Source: Hydrogenispora sp. (GTDB lineage: Bacteria; Bacillota; UBA4882; UBA10575). From it: 64,000 bases of DNA. Under the pieces are notes generated by a model. That model was not told the origin of the DNA. It ran no database searches and saw only the letters and a list, made by a program, of their open reading frames with translations. Made by a program: the position numbers and the translations under genes. Shown here piece after piece: positions 33,944 to 42,420 of this stretch. Within the stretch, counting starts at the first letter, position 1; each line of letters opens with the position of its first letter. The stretch is taken from NCBI GenBank assembly GCA_012837705.1, contig DUQQ01000082.1:62001-126000 (forward strand), read 5' to 3'.

Positions 33944-33967
33944 GATGCCGGTCCGCAAGGCGGCATC
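33944..33967 (-). terminator. Weak terminator hairpin between rpmE and the DUF1385 gene
   Basis: On the minus strand GATGCCG, a 10-nt partly paired loop, CGGCATC, then TCTCTTT. Stem is solid but the T-run is interrupted, so readthrough into the DUF1385 gene is likely. Confidence 0.5.
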
Positions 33968-34104
33968 CTATCTTTCCTATCTTATTCTACGTTCAAAATG
34001 AGTACTCGTCGCTCATCGCTTGCGTGGATAAATTCCTTACTCGCCTTCACGCAGCCGGAGGCGAATGGTGTTGTCCGTGACTTAATTTTCTTGGCCACTA
34101 CATA

Positions 34105-34138
34105 GTTTAAAACAGAGCAGAGCTGCTCTGTTTTAAAC
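34105..34138 (-). terminator. 34-nt near-perfect palindrome overlapping the rpmE stop codon
   Basis: GTTTAAAACAGAGCAG and CTGCTCTGTTTTAAAC are exact complements, 16 bp with only two bases between. The rpmE TAA lies inside one arm. There is no T-run on the outer side, so it may end transcription poorly but would protect the 3' end or block ribosomes; it is too close to the gene to be an ordinary terminator. Confidence 0.6.
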
Positions 34139-34345
34139 TTTCTTTCCGGCTTTTTCCATCCGTTTTTGGAATTTTTCCACCTGGCCACCCGAATCAACAA
34201 TTCGTTGTTTACCGGTAAAAAAGGGATGACAGTTTGAGCAGATCTCAACCCGAATCTCTTTTTTCGTGGAACCAGTTTCAAAGGTTTCGCCACAGGCACA
34301 GGTCACTGTTGCTTTACCATACTGCGGATGAATATCTTTCTTCAT
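34133..34345 (-). CDS. rpmE: 50S ribosomal protein L31 (zinc-binding type)
   Basis: A 70-residue large-subunit protein with cysteines C16, C18, C36 and C39 (CxC plus CxxC) for one zinc. [19 protein letters not shown] is the standard start. This is the C+ paralogue that zinc-starved bacteria replace with a cysteine-free copy; no replacement gene is visible here. A promoter lies 35-65 nt upstream and a palindrome covers the stop. Confidence 0.97.
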   Translation of the reverse strand: MKKDIHPQYGKATVTCACGETFETGSTKKEIRVEICSNCHPFFTGKQRIVDSGGQVEKFQKRMEKAGKKV

Positions 34346-34380
34346 CAGGGTTCACCTTCTTATCGATTTTTAACTATGTC

Positions 34381-34409
34381 ATTATAACACAGGCTTTGGT
34401 TTTCCGCAA
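34381..34409 (-). promoter_or_regulatory. Sigma-A-type promoter of rpmE
   Basis: Minus strand -35 TTGCGG (34404-34409), 17 nt, -10 TATAAT (34381-34386), between the metK end and rpmE. Confidence 0.7.
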
Positions 34410-34440
34410 TAATCCCTCTTCGCCAGAGTTTTTGCTGCTT

Positions 34441-35625
34441 TTAACAACCGGCTTTTGCTTTTAAAACTTCTACCTTGTCCAACCTTTCCCAAGGTAGATC
34501 CAGATCGGTCCGCCCAAAATGCCCATAACTGGCGACTTGGCGGTAGAGTGGCCGGCGAAGGTCCAGGTCCTTAATGATCGCCGCCGGACGCAGATCGAAA
34601 ACCTCCTGTACCAACTCTTCAAGTTTGCCGGAAGGCAAAAGACCGGTCCCAAAAGTGTCAACTGTGATCGAAACGGGCTTAGCCACCCCGATCGCGTAGG
34701 CAACCTGTAGTTCGCATTTTCGGGCTAAACCAGCGGCAACGATGTTCTTCGCTACGTAACGGGCGGCATAAGCGCCAGAACGGTCTACTTTCGTCGGGTC
34801 CTTTCCAGAAAAGGCACCCCCACCATGACGGGCTACGCCCCCATATGTATCCACAATAATCTTGCGTCCGGTTAACCCGGTATCCCCTTGGGGACCACCA
34901 ACCACAAAACGACCGGTGGGATTGATATAGTATTTGGTCTTTTCGTCTAGGTACTCCGCAGGAATGACTGCTTTAATCACTTCCTCACGGATCCCTTCTT
35001 CCAGGGCGCTCCGCTCCAAATTTGGATTATGTTGGGCTGAAACCACAATGTTCTCGATCCGGAGCGGACGATCCCCTTCGTATTCCACCGTTACTTGGGT
35101 TTTACCGTCCGGACGGAGCATAGGGAGGATCTTCTTTTTACGGACATAAGCGAGCCTCCGCGCTAGGCGATGGGCTAACGCAATTGGCATCGGCATAAAC
35201 TCGGGCGTTTCATCGGTGGCATACCCAAAAACCATCCCCTGGTCACCAGCACCAAGGGTGCTCTCCTCTTCGTTTGATCCTGTCTTTATTTCCAAAGCCT
35301 GGTTTACACCGAGAGCAATATCGGGCGACTGTTCATCAATGGCCGTCAAGACCGAACAAGTATCCCCATCAAACCCATATTTCGCCCTGGTGTAGCCGAT
35401 CTCTTTCACTACTTCCCGGGCGATCTTCGGGATCTCCACATAGCAATTGGTGGTGATTTCGCCCATGATCATAATTAATCCGGTGGTTACCGCCGTTTCA
35501 CACGCAACGCGAGCCGCTGGGTCCTCTGCCAGAATGGCATCGAGAACGGCATCGGAGATCTGGTCGCAGACTTTGTCCGGATGTCCTTCTGTTACCGATT
35601 CCGATGTAAACAGATGACGTTCCAC
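34441..35625 (-). CDS. metK: S-adenosylmethionine synthetase
   Basis: Makes SAM from methionine and ATP. The 394 residues include the N-terminal [20 protein letters not shown], the signature [12 protein letters not shown] and the phosphate-loop [20 protein letters not shown]. Length is normal. It is a single-gene unit controlled by an SAM-I riboswitch 20-160 nt upstream, which shuts the gene off when SAM is plentiful. A clear promoter precedes the riboswitch. Confidence 0.98.
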   Translation of the reverse strand: MERHLFTSESVTEGHPDKVCDQISDAVLDAILAEDPAARVACETAVTTGLIMIMGEITTNCYVEIPKIAREVVKEIGYTRAKYGFDGDTCSVLTAIDEQSPDIALGVNQALEIKTGSNEEESTLGAGDQGMVFGYATDETPEFMPMPIALAHRLARRLAYVRKKKILPMLRPDGKTQVTVEYEGDRPLRIENIVVSAQHNPNLERSALEEGIREEVIKAVIPAEYLDEKTKYYINPTGRFVVGGPQGDTGLTGRKIIVDTYGGVARHGGGAFSGKDPTKVDRSGAYAARYVAKNIVAAGLARKCELQVAYAIGVAKPVSITVDTFGTGLLPSGKLEELVQEVFDLRPAAIIKDLDLRRPLYRQVASYGHFGRTDLDLPWERLDKVEVLKAKAGC

Positions 35626-35648
35626 TTTTCAACCTCCTTTTAAGTCAA

Positions 35649-35785
35649 CAAAAAACCCTTCGTTCAGGAAGGGTTGAGGATACTCATCTTCCATAAACTG
35701 GAGGGATTTAGCACCGTTTGGAATTCAGCTCCCAAGGTTGCCGGGTTTCATCGGGCCCTTTCCCTCCACCGCTCTTGATGAGTGG
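35649..35785 (-). promoter_or_regulatory. SAM-I (S-box) riboswitch with terminator
   Basis: Minus strand: P1 CTCATCAAGAG with GATGAG on the far side, then the canonical core GGTGGAGGGA, GCCCGATGAAACC, CGGCAACC and GGTGCTAAATCC. It is followed by a terminator, AACCCTTC-6 nt-GAAGGGTTTTTT at about 35651-35675. Binding SAM favours the terminator and blocks metK. Confidence 0.96.
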
Positions 35786-35802
35786 TTATTAATTTTAATT
35801 AG

Positions 35803-35831
35803 ATTATAAAGCTTTTAGGGCGACACGTCAA
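35803..35831 (-). promoter_or_regulatory. Sigma-A-type promoter of metK
   Basis: Minus strand -35 TTGACG (35826-35831), 17 nt, -10 TATAAT (35803-35808), right before the SAM riboswitch. Confidence 0.85.
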
Positions 35832-35859
35832 GCGTCCCCAAAGCCTTTGTTTTCTGGGG

Positions 35860-36858
35860 TCAGGTTGAAGCCAAAACTTCAATTAAATGGTACAACTTGG
35901 GATCAATCTGTTTTTTACGGGCGATCGCCTCCTCCATGAGCGACACCTTGATCCCGTGGTCCACCCAACCAACCATCTTACCCTTTTCCCCCGCAAGAAG
36001 GAGTTCCACGGCTTTAGCCCCGAATTGGGTTCCTAAAGTACGATCAAGGGCCGATGGGGAACCGCCCCTTTGGATATGGCCTAAAATCGTAACGCGAGTA
36101 TCTTTTTTGACTTTAAGGTTTATATAGGTTGCCACCTTAAAAGCAGCGCTGTCGGAGATGGAAATACCGGTTAACGGGTCGCCAAACACTCCTTCCGCCA
36201 CCAACACGATACTATGCCGACGCCCGATCGCTTTCACCTTTTGGATCTGATGGACTACTTTGTCCAGATCCGGTTGGATTTCCGGGACAAGCACCGCATC
36301 AGCGCCGCCCGCCAAGCCCGCATAAAGCGCAATAAAACCGGAGTTCTTTCCCATCACCTCCACGACATAAACCCGGTCATGGGACAAAGCTGTATCGCGG
36401 ATTTTGTTGATGGCATCCAGGACCGTATTCAACGCCGTATCGAAGCCCACCGAAAGATCCGTACATTCAATGTCATTATCAATGGTTCCCGGGATCCCCA
36501 CGGTGGCAAAGCCCATGCTAGAAAGCTCTTGCGCCCCCCGGAAGGAACCATCCCCACCAATCACGACAAGGCCTTCAATCCCAAGATCATGCAGTTGTTT
36601 AGCCGCCTTTTCCCGCCCTTCCTCTGTCTTAAACTCCTTCGAACGGGCGGAGTGCAGAATAGTCCCCCCCCGGTGGAGAATATCCGAAACCCCCATCGAG
36701 GTCAGTTCGACGATCTCTCCGGTTAATAAGCCCTGATAACCCCGTTTGACCCCAAAAACCTCACATCCGTCTTTAATCGCAGTCAAGGTCGCGGCTCTAA
36801 TCGCTGCATTCATCCCGGGAGCATCGCCGCCGCTAGTAATAATTGCTATCCTTTTCAT
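35860..36858 (-). CDS. pfkA: 6-phosphofructokinase, ATP-dependent
   Basis: Phosphorylates fructose 6-phosphate in glycolysis. The 332-residue enzyme begins GGDAPGMNAAIR at 11-21, has GGDGS at 101-105 and the catalytic segment GTIDNDI with D127. Glycine at the GGDG position (not aspartate) marks it as ATP- rather than pyrophosphate-dependent. Family length is about 320; the extra dozen residues are at the C-terminus. It follows accA by 36 nt, an order seen in many clostridia where accD-accA-pfkA(-pyk) form one unit. Confidence 0.96.
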   Translation of the reverse strand: MKRIAIITSGGDAPGMNAAIRAATLTAIKDGCEVFGVKRGYQGLLTGEIVELTSMGVSDILHRGGTILHSARSKEFKTEEGREKAAKQLHDLGIEGLVVIGGDGSFRGAQELSSMGFATVGIPGTIDNDIECTDLSVGFDTALNTVLDAINKIRDTALSHDRVYVVEVMGKNSGFIALYAGLAGGADAVLVPEIQPDLDKVVHQIQKVKAIGRRHSIVLVAEGVFGDPLTGISISDSAAFKVATYINLKVKKDTRVTILGHIQRGGSPSALDRTLGTQFGAKAVELLLAGEKGKMVGWVDHGIKVSLMEEAIARKKQIDPKLYHLIEVLAST

Positions 36859-36894
36859 TTTTCTACCTCCTGTATTTAACAGCTGAACAATCCC

Positions 36895-37863
36895 TTATTC
36901 TTCAACGTAACGACCAAGCTGCCGGAATTTTTGATAACGTTTGGTTAATAACTCATTAGGATCTGTATCAATAATTGCGGTCAAATTTTTCAGGATATAC
37001 GCTTTGATTTTTTCCGCCATTTCCTCAGGAGCCGTATGTGCTCCCCCTAAGGGTTCGGGGATAATCTCGTCGATCACGTCAACGGCCAGGAGATCATCGG
37101 CCGTTATTCGTAAGACTTTTGCTGCCTCCTCCGCCTTTGATGCGTCTTTCCAGAGAATTGAGGCGCAACCTTCGGGTGAAATCACCGAATAATAGGCATT
37201 CTCCAACATTAATATCCGGTCGCCAACCCCGATCGCAAGCGCTCCACCGCTTCCCCCTTCACCGGTAATAACGACAACAATCGGAATCTTTAAACCCGTC
37301 ATCTCCATGATGGCTTTCGCGACCGCTTCGCCCTGTCCTCTCTCCTCCGCTTCTTTACCGGGATAAGCACCAGCCACATCCACAAAGGTAATCAGCGGCC
37401 GTCCAAATTTTTCCGCCTGTTTCATCAGACGGATTGCTTTCCGGTATCCTTCCGGATGGGGCATTCCAAAATTACGGTAGATATTTTCTTTTGTATCACG
37501 GCCTTTCTGGTGCCCCAAAATCGTTACAGGTATATCTTCTAAATAGGCGAGGCCCCCGACCAACGCCGGATCATCACGGTACAACCGGTCACCATGTAAT
37601 TCGATAAAGCCATGAAAAATAAGATCAATATATTCTAAAAAAGTAGGCCGTTTTGGATGTCGGGCAATCTGCACTTTTTGCCAGGGGGTCAGATTCTTGA
37701 AAATTTCCACTTTCAAGCTGCGTGCTTTCTCTTCGATCCGGGCGATCTCCTCCGACATATCGATCTGTTTTTCTTCGGCAAAGAGGCGAATCTCCTCAAT
37801 CCTTTTTTCCAGTTCTTTCAAAGGTCGTTCGAATTCCAAATTGAATTTACTCCCGTTTTTCAT
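36895..37863 (-). CDS. accA: Acetyl-CoA carboxylase carboxyltransferase subunit alpha
   Basis: With AccD it transfers carboxyl from carboxybiotin to acetyl-CoA, giving malonyl-CoA for fatty acid synthesis. The 322 residues hold the crotonase-like core with GDRLYRDDPALVGGLAYLED, the FGMPHPEGYRKAIRLM stretch and IPIVVVITGEGGSGGALAIG (oxyanion and CoA site). It overlaps accD by 4 nt, so the two subunits are translated together. Start is ATG 37863. Confidence 0.97.
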   Translation of the reverse strand: MKNGSKFNLEFERPLKELEKRIEEIRLFAEEKQIDMSEEIARIEEKARSLKVEIFKNLTPWQKVQIARHPKRPTFLEYIDLIFHGFIELHGDRLYRDDPALVGGLAYLEDIPVTILGHQKGRDTKENIYRNFGMPHPEGYRKAIRLMKQAEKFGRPLITFVDVAGAYPGKEAEERGQGEAVAKAIMEMTGLKIPIVVVITGEGGSGGALAIGVGDRILMLENAYYSVISPEGCASILWKDASKAEEAAKVLRITADDLLAVDVIDEIIPEPLGGAHTAPEEMAEKIKAYILKNLTAIIDTDPNELLTKRYQKFRQLGRYVEE

Positions 37864-38759
37864 TGGTTAATCACCCTTTTTCGTCTCTGGTGGTAACGTA
37901 ACAGACGGGCAAGAGTATTGCGTAGTTCCTTCCGGTTGACGATCAGATCAATCATCCCGTGCTCCAGCAGAAATTCGGACCTTTGAAAACCGGGTGGTAG
38001 CGTTTGGCGGGTCGTCTGTTGGATAACGCGCGCACCGGCAAAACCAATCAGCGCCCCCGGCTCGGCGATGATAATATCGCCCTGCGAGGCAAAACTAGCG
38101 AAGACCCCACCGGTTGTTGGATCGGTTAAAACCGAGATATAAAGCAGACCCTTCTCGGCAACACGGTTTAAGGCCTGACAGGTCGCAGCCATCTGCATTA
38201 AAGAAAGGATTCCTTCGTGCATCCGGGCCCCACCGGAGACGGCAAAAGTCACCACAGGAAGCCCTTGCTCGGCCGCATACTCAAAGATCCGGACCAGCTT
38301 CTCACCGACCGCAGACCCCATCGAACCACCTATAAAACGAAAATCCATTACGCCCAAGGCGAGGGGTACGCCCCCGATGTTACCCACTCCGGTTACGACC
38401 CCTTCCGTTAACTCCGTTGCTTTCCGTACCTGTGCCAATTTCTCCTGATACCCAGGGAAATTAATCGGATCGCCAGAAGTAATATTCGTAAATAATTCCT
38501 GAAAGCTCCCCGGGTCCAGCAAGTAATTGATTCTTTCCCAGGCCCCAATACGGAAATGGTATTGACATTTGGGGCAGACTTTGAGATTCTTCACTAAATC
38601 TTTATGATAAATCATTTGGTTACATTGTTCGCATTTTACCCATAAACCATCGGGAAGTTCTTTTTTGACCGCGTCCGAGGATTGGAGAGCGTTTTCCGGA
38701 ACCTCCCGTTGTCTGATCGTTACATACTTTTGTTTTGAGCGAAAGAGATCCTTAAACAC
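37860..38759 (-). CDS. accD: Acetyl-CoA carboxylase carboxyltransferase subunit beta
   Basis: The partner of AccA. The zinc ribbon at the N-terminus has C43, C46, C62 and C65 (CEQC and CPKC), followed by the crotonase-type domain with TELTEGVVTGVGNIGGVPL, FAVSGGARMHEGILSLMQM and LTDPTTGGVFASFA. The 299-residue length is ordinary. It begins the accD-accA-pfkA run after a small gene of unknown function. Confidence 0.97.
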   Translation of the reverse strand: MFKDLFRSKQKYVTIRQREVPENALQSSDAVKKELPDGLWVKCEQCNQMIYHKDLVKNLKVCPKCQYHFRIGAWERINYLLDPGSFQELFTNITSGDPINFPGYQEKLAQVRKATELTEGVVTGVGNIGGVPLALGVMDFRFIGGSMGSAVGEKLVRIFEYAAEQGLPVVTFAVSGGARMHEGILSLMQMAATCQALNRVAEKGLLYISVLTDPTTGGVFASFASQGDIIIAEPGALIGFAGARVIQQTTRQTLPPGFQRSEFLLEHGMIDLIVNRKELRNTLARLLRYHQRRKRVINQ

Positions 38760-38863
38760 CCATTTATCGCCTCCTTCATCATCAGGCTGAAACGATGGAC
38801 TAAAGACTACTTCCTTATAGTTTATCTCTTTTAAGTTATTGTTTATTCCCCATCACTTCTCTC

Positions 38864-39079
38864 TTATTCGCGATACAGCCGAACTTGCAAAGCTTGGTTC
38901 AAGACTTCTTGGGCTTCTTCAATCTCGGCTTCGGTGACCAGAACTTCGTAATTGGTGTAACTCCCTTCCGTCCGTAATCCAATCGGGCGAAGACGGATCA
39001 AAATTCCCTCCGTTTCCATAAAGTCTTTAATCCGGTGCGCCGTCGTCTGGTTTGGAGCCACGTATAGTACAGTCCACAA
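38864..39079 (-). CDS. Small conserved protein often mislabelled glutamate decarboxylase
   Basis: A 71-residue cytosolic protein of a clostridial family that usually lies just before accD. Its start WTVLYVAPNQTTAHRIKDF and the middle EGILIRLRPIG are how I remember these proteins; databases often call them glutamate decarboxylase without reason. It has a ferredoxin-like beta-alpha pattern like the DUF2007/signal-transducing small proteins. TTG 39079, 8 nt after GGAGG, is the start; a longer frame to 39196 exists but has no ribosome-binding site. Function is unknown; its fixed place before acetyl-CoA carboxylase suggests a regulatory role. Confidence 0.75.
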   Translation of the reverse strand: MWTVLYVAPNQTTAHRIKDFMETEGILIRLRPIGLRTEGSYTNYEVLVTEAEIEEAQEVLNQALQVRLYRE

Positions 39080-39229
39080 CTTCCATACCTCCACACTAGT
39101 CAATATCGACGGGAAAAGTTGCCTATCATATGTTTGTTCGCCCTGAGCCCGTAATTTCCTGCCCCTAATAAAAATTACTCGGAACTCTGCTTCCATCTCT
39201 TATAGCTTTTGCCAGCAGGAAAAAAGGGT

Positions 39230-39258
39230 TTGTAAAAAGAATTTAAGTTCAATATAAT
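39230..39258 (+). promoter_or_regulatory. Sigma-A-type promoter of the YbhN-like gene
   Basis: Plus strand -35 TTGTAA (39230-39235), 17 nt, -10 TATAAT (39253-39258). The -10 lies inside TTCAAT-ATA-ATTGAA, a small palindrome that could be an operator. Confidence 0.7.
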
Positions 39259-39334
39259 TGAATTAGAAACACCCCAATGCGCGAAGATCCATAATAATAT
39301 AGAAGTTCCGACGATTACTGGAGGTTTATCCATT

Positions 39335-40387
39335 TTGAATACGAAAAAAATGTTAACGCCAGGTTTGGTCCGAAAAGGAATGACGATTACGCTTACCATC
39401 GGCTTGTTCACCATGGCTGGACTTCTTTTCTCTTCGACCACCCCGGCAACCTGGCGTAGTCTTACCATGATCCACCCGAAAAACATCTGCATCATGTTGG
39501 GAGTGGTTATCCTCTCGTGGCTAGTGGAAGGATGGCGTGTGAAAACCATCGCCTATCTTTTAGGCGAACAGATCGGTTTTATCGACACCCTACGCATCAA
39601 CTTAGCCACTATCTTTTCCGGTAATATCACTCCGCTGTATTCCGGTTCGGTGCCAACCCAAGTCTACCTCCTGCACCAGCAGGGTCTTTCCATCGGCAAG
39701 GCTTCGGCAATTGTCACGATCCGCGTCACCTTCACCAGTCTCTTGGTTTCGATTGGCGGTCCTTTGCTCCTCTATATCTTTCGGGGAAAGTTTTTAGACG
39801 AGATTGGCCTGGCGGGTCTGGCCGGATTTCTCAATTATATCATACTTGGTGCCTTGATCTTTGCCGGTGTTCTCCTTCTCCTGCTCTTCCGGCCGGCCAA
39901 GGGGACATTTCTGATCAGAAGGTTTTTCCGCCTTAAACTCGTCCAAAAAATCCTGGGCACCAAAGCGGAAACCCTCTGTCAGAAACTCCTGACCGAAGGG
40001 GAAGAGTTTCGCGCTAGTTTACGCACTATCTCCGTGGATAAGACCATTCCGGTACTGTTTGTGGTCTTTCTGACCTTTTGCTCTTGGATCTCAACGCTTT
40101 TGATTGCCCCAGCCGTCATGATGGCCTTTGGCGTCAATATTCATGGAAAGTTCTTCCGTATCTTGCTCTTGGAGTGTGTCATCTATTTCTTACTCTCTTT
40201 TGTTCCGATTCCCGGGGGAAGCGGTGTCGCCGAGATCGGTTTCTTCTCCCTTTTCGCCATTTATCTTCCCAAACACTTACAGGCGATTTCGGTGACGATC
40301 TGGCGGCTTTTGAGCTATTACCTGAACACCCTGGTCGGCGGGGTCTGTTTCCTGCGCCTCTTCATGACGAAACAGGAGAAGCGCTAG
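39335..40387 (+). CDS. UPF0104/YbhN-type flippase-like membrane protein
   Basis: A 350-residue polytopic protein of the lysylphosphatidylglycerol-synthase-TM/UPF0104 family, with about eight helices. The family signatures NLATIFSGNITPLYSGSVP and VPIPGGSGVAEIGFF are visible. Relatives move or anchor lipids (MprF's flippase half, AglD, YbhN), but without the synthetase domain the substrate is unknown. TTG 39335 follows GGAGG at 10 nt. Its last 26 nt overlap the 3' end of rbgA on the other strand, so transcripts collide there. It has its own promoter and is one of the few plus-strand genes. Confidence 0.88.
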   Translation: MNTKKMLTPGLVRKGMTITLTIGLFTMAGLLFSSTTPATWRSLTMIHPKNICIMLGVVILSWLVEGWRVKTIAYLLGEQIGFIDTLRINLATIFSGNITPLYSGSVPTQVYLLHQQGLSIGKASAIVTIRVTFTSLLVSIGGPLLLYIFRGKFLDEIGLAGLAGFLNYIILGALIFAGVLLLLLFRPAKGTFLIRRFFRLKLVQKILGTKAETLCQKLLTEGEEFRASLRTISVDKTIPVLFVVFLTFCSWISTLLIAPAVMMAFGVNIHGKFFRILLLECVIYFLLSFVPIPGGSGVAEIGFFSLFAIYLPKHLQAISVTIWRLLSYYLNTLVGGVCFLRLFMTKQEKR

Positions 40388-41216
40388 TTATCTCCGGTGG
40401 ATCCAGGGTAATTGCCCCCAGTTTTCCCTGGCGAAAATCGTTTCCGATCAATTCAGCCGCCCGCCGTAGATCAACCTCGCCACCCCGGCGGAGACAACCG
40501 CGCCGTTTTCCAATCGCCAAAAGTAGAGAATAGGATTCTTCCGCCATCTCATGGGCGGTGAGACCATAATAATTTTGTAAGGAGGCCGGGTAATTTTCTT
40601 GGAGCCAGCCAAGGAGATTAAGGGTCAACTCCTCCGGCTCCAGGTTCTCCGGCTTGATGGTACCGACCAAGGCTAACTTCAGACCAGTCTCCACATCGCC
40701 AATTTTCGGCCACAGCATTCCTGGTGTGTCCATGATCTCCCATCTCCCCCGTTTCACCCACTGTCGCCCCCTGGTGACACCAGGTCTTTCCCCGACCTGA
40801 GCCGCGCTCCGCCCAGCTAAACGGTTTAAGACAGAGGATTTGCCACAATTGGGAACCCCAACGACACCCAAACGCCAGATCGGCTTTGGCGCTAAATATT
40901 CCCGCCCAACCTGGTTGATCAGGTCTTCCAACGCAGTAAGCTGATTACCAGTCCGGGCATTAAACGGAATAACCCTTTCCCCCATCGCTTGGTAGTGTTT
41001 AACCCACTGGTCGGTGGCGATTGGGTCGGCCAGATCAACCTTGTTCAGCAGCAGAAGCCGGGGCTTATTCTTGGTTAGACTTATTAAATCCGGATTTCTA
41101 CTGCTTTTAGGGATCCGGGCATCCGTTACTTCAATGATTATGTCCAAAAGGGGTAGAATCGCCTTGAGCTCACGCTTGGCTTTGGCCATATGCCCTGGAT
41201 ACCATTGAATCTCCAC
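40362..41216 (-). CDS. rbgA: Ribosome biogenesis GTPase YlqF/RbgA
   Basis: A circularly permuted GTPase needed for late 50S assembly. In the permuted order, G4 (LLLNKVDLAD) comes before G1 (GVPNCGKSSVLNRL) and G3 (DTPGMLWP), then a C-terminal RNA-binding helical domain. The opening MEIQWYPGHMAKAKRE is diagnostic. GTG 41216 follows GGAGG. The 284-residue length is normal. Its tail overlaps the convergent YbhN gene by 26 nt. Confidence 0.96.
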   Translation of the reverse strand: MEIQWYPGHMAKAKRELKAILPLLDIIIEVTDARIPKSSRNPDLISLTKNKPRLLLLNKVDLADPIATDQWVKHYQAMGERVIPFNARTGNQLTALEDLINQVGREYLAPKPIWRLGVVGVPNCGKSSVLNRLAGRSAAQVGERPGVTRGRQWVKRGRWEIMDTPGMLWPKIGDVETGLKLALVGTIKPENLEPEELTLNLLGWLQENYPASLQNYYGLTAHEMAEESYSLLLAIGKRRGCLRRGGEVDLRRAAELIGNDFRQGKLGAITLDPPEITSASPVSS

Positions 41217-41273
41217 CGTTCTCCCTCCTTTAAAATCATAGCGCAGATATGCTTTACGGTATTTCCACTTCGT

Positions 41274-41333
41274 TCAAGCTGCCCGCCTACTTTGCCCTTT
41301 CAGTTTAACCGTAATCCGTTTCGTTGTTTCCAT
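41274..41333 (-). CDS. Possible 19-residue basic peptide
   Basis: GGGGAGG at 41341-41347 is 7 nt from ATG 41333 and a 20-codon frame reads METTKRITVKLKGQSRRAA then stop. The peptide is strongly basic. It lies between the xerD terminator and rbgA, 57 nt before rbgA, and may be a leader peptide or a small protein. The very good ribosome-binding site is the main support. Confidence 0.35.
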   Translation of the reverse strand: METTKRITVKLKGQSRRAA

Positions 41334-41349
41334 CAGAATTCCTCCCCAT

Positions 41350-41384
41350 AAAAAGAAACACACCCTTTTTCAAAGCGTGTGTTC
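41350..41384 (-). terminator. Intrinsic terminator after xerD
   Basis: Minus strand GAACACACGCTTT, short loop, AAGGGTGTGTTTC, TTTTT. One internal mismatch; the T-run is at 41350-41354. Confidence 0.8.
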
Positions 41385-41410
41385 CGTCGATCTTCATTTG
41401 TCCGTTCTTG

Positions 41411-42298
41411 TTAAGCACGGGGGTGTGCTTTTTCGTAGACATTCTTCAAGCGATTTTTCGTCAGATGGGTGTAAATTTGTGTCGTCGAAATATCAGCATG
41501 GCCTAACATTTCCTGCACCGCGCGTAAATCGGCACCGTTCTCCAATAAATGGGTGGCAAAGGAGTGTCTTAGCGTGTGGGGGGTAATTAAATCCTCCGCG
41601 TCGATCATCTCGGCATATTTTTTGATTATTTTCCAAAATCCCTGTCTGGTCAAACCATGCCCATGGTGGTTCAAAAAGAGGGTGTCTTCGGCAGGATCGG
41701 AGGCCAAAAACTTACGGGCGTGGTCCAAATAAAACTGGAGATACTTGACGGCCACTGTCCCTAGGGGTACAATCCGTTCCTTCGATCCTTTCCCCACACA
41801 CCTAATATAACCTTCGTTTAAGTTAACATCAGAAATTTTCAACGAAACCAGTTCGGTCACACGCAAACCGGTTGCATATAATACTTCCAACATGGAGCGG
41901 TCTCTGATTCCAGCCGGGGTTTTCAAATCCGGCTGCTCCAGGAGTTCTACCACTTTTTCCACCGAAAGCACCCGTGGTAATTTCTTTTCTTGCTTTGGCG
42001 CATCCAAATTAATCGTTGGGTCGCGCTGGATAATCTGCTCACGGACGAGAAAATGGTAGAAAGCCTTGATCGCCGCGAGCGAACGGGAGATGGTTGACGC
42101 CGCCCGACCCTTAGCTTGTAAATAGAGCAAGTAGCCACCGACGGTTGCTTGGGTCGTTTCCGTAAGCGCAATCCCCTTTTTTTCGCTTAGGTAATCAAGA
42201 TACTGGCGCAGATCCCTCCCGTAAGATTCTAGGGTGTTAGGAGCTAATCCTCGTTCCACCGCAATATAGTTATTAAATGCTTCCAAGTAGTCCTGCAA
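41411..42298 (-). CDS. xerD: Tyrosine recombinase XerD
   Basis: Resolves chromosome dimers at dif with XerC. The 295 residues contain the SAM-like N-terminal domain and the catalytic set: R in ATGLRVTELV, K in GKGSKERIVPL, HTLRHSFATHLL (HxxR), H in GHADISTTQIYTHL, and the nucleophile Y in QIYTHL. Start is TTG 42298 after AAGGGG. It lies next to spoIIM and nudF as in Bacillus (nudF-spoIIM-xerD/ripX), which supports XerD rather than a phage integrase. Confidence 0.93.
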   Translation of the reverse strand: MQDYLEAFNNYIAVERGLAPNTLESYGRDLRQYLDYLSEKKGIALTETTQATVGGYLLYLQAKGRAASTISRSLAAIKAFYHFLVREQIIQRDPTINLDAPKQEKKLPRVLSVEKVVELLEQPDLKTPAGIRDRSMLEVLYATGLRVTELVSLKISDVNLNEGYIRCVGKGSKERIVPLGTVAVKYLQFYLDHARKFLASDPAEDTLFLNHHGHGLTRQGFWKIIKKYAEMIDAEDLITPHTLRHSFATHLLENGADLRAVQEMLGHADISTTQIYTHLTKNRLKNVYEKAHPRA

Positions 42299-42420
42299 AT
42301 TTGGTCAACCCCTTACCCATAACTTTGTCGTCTCTTTTCTTGTCTTTCTTTTAATTTTCGACATCCCATATTGAAATCCTTTTTTCATTTTACGAGAAAG
42401 ATTTCCATAGCACGCAGGCT

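Noticed and set aside
33982-34101. Short open frame ending near 33982 after rpmE (38 codons from a GTG)
   Set aside because: No ribosome-binding site; the longer frame it belongs to is only an alternative frame of rpmE. It may be a remnant but nothing supports translation.
41411-42298. Phage or transposon integrase
   Set aside because: The tyrosine recombinase lies in the conserved nudF-spoIIM-xerD neighbourhood with no mobile genes near it, so it is XerD.
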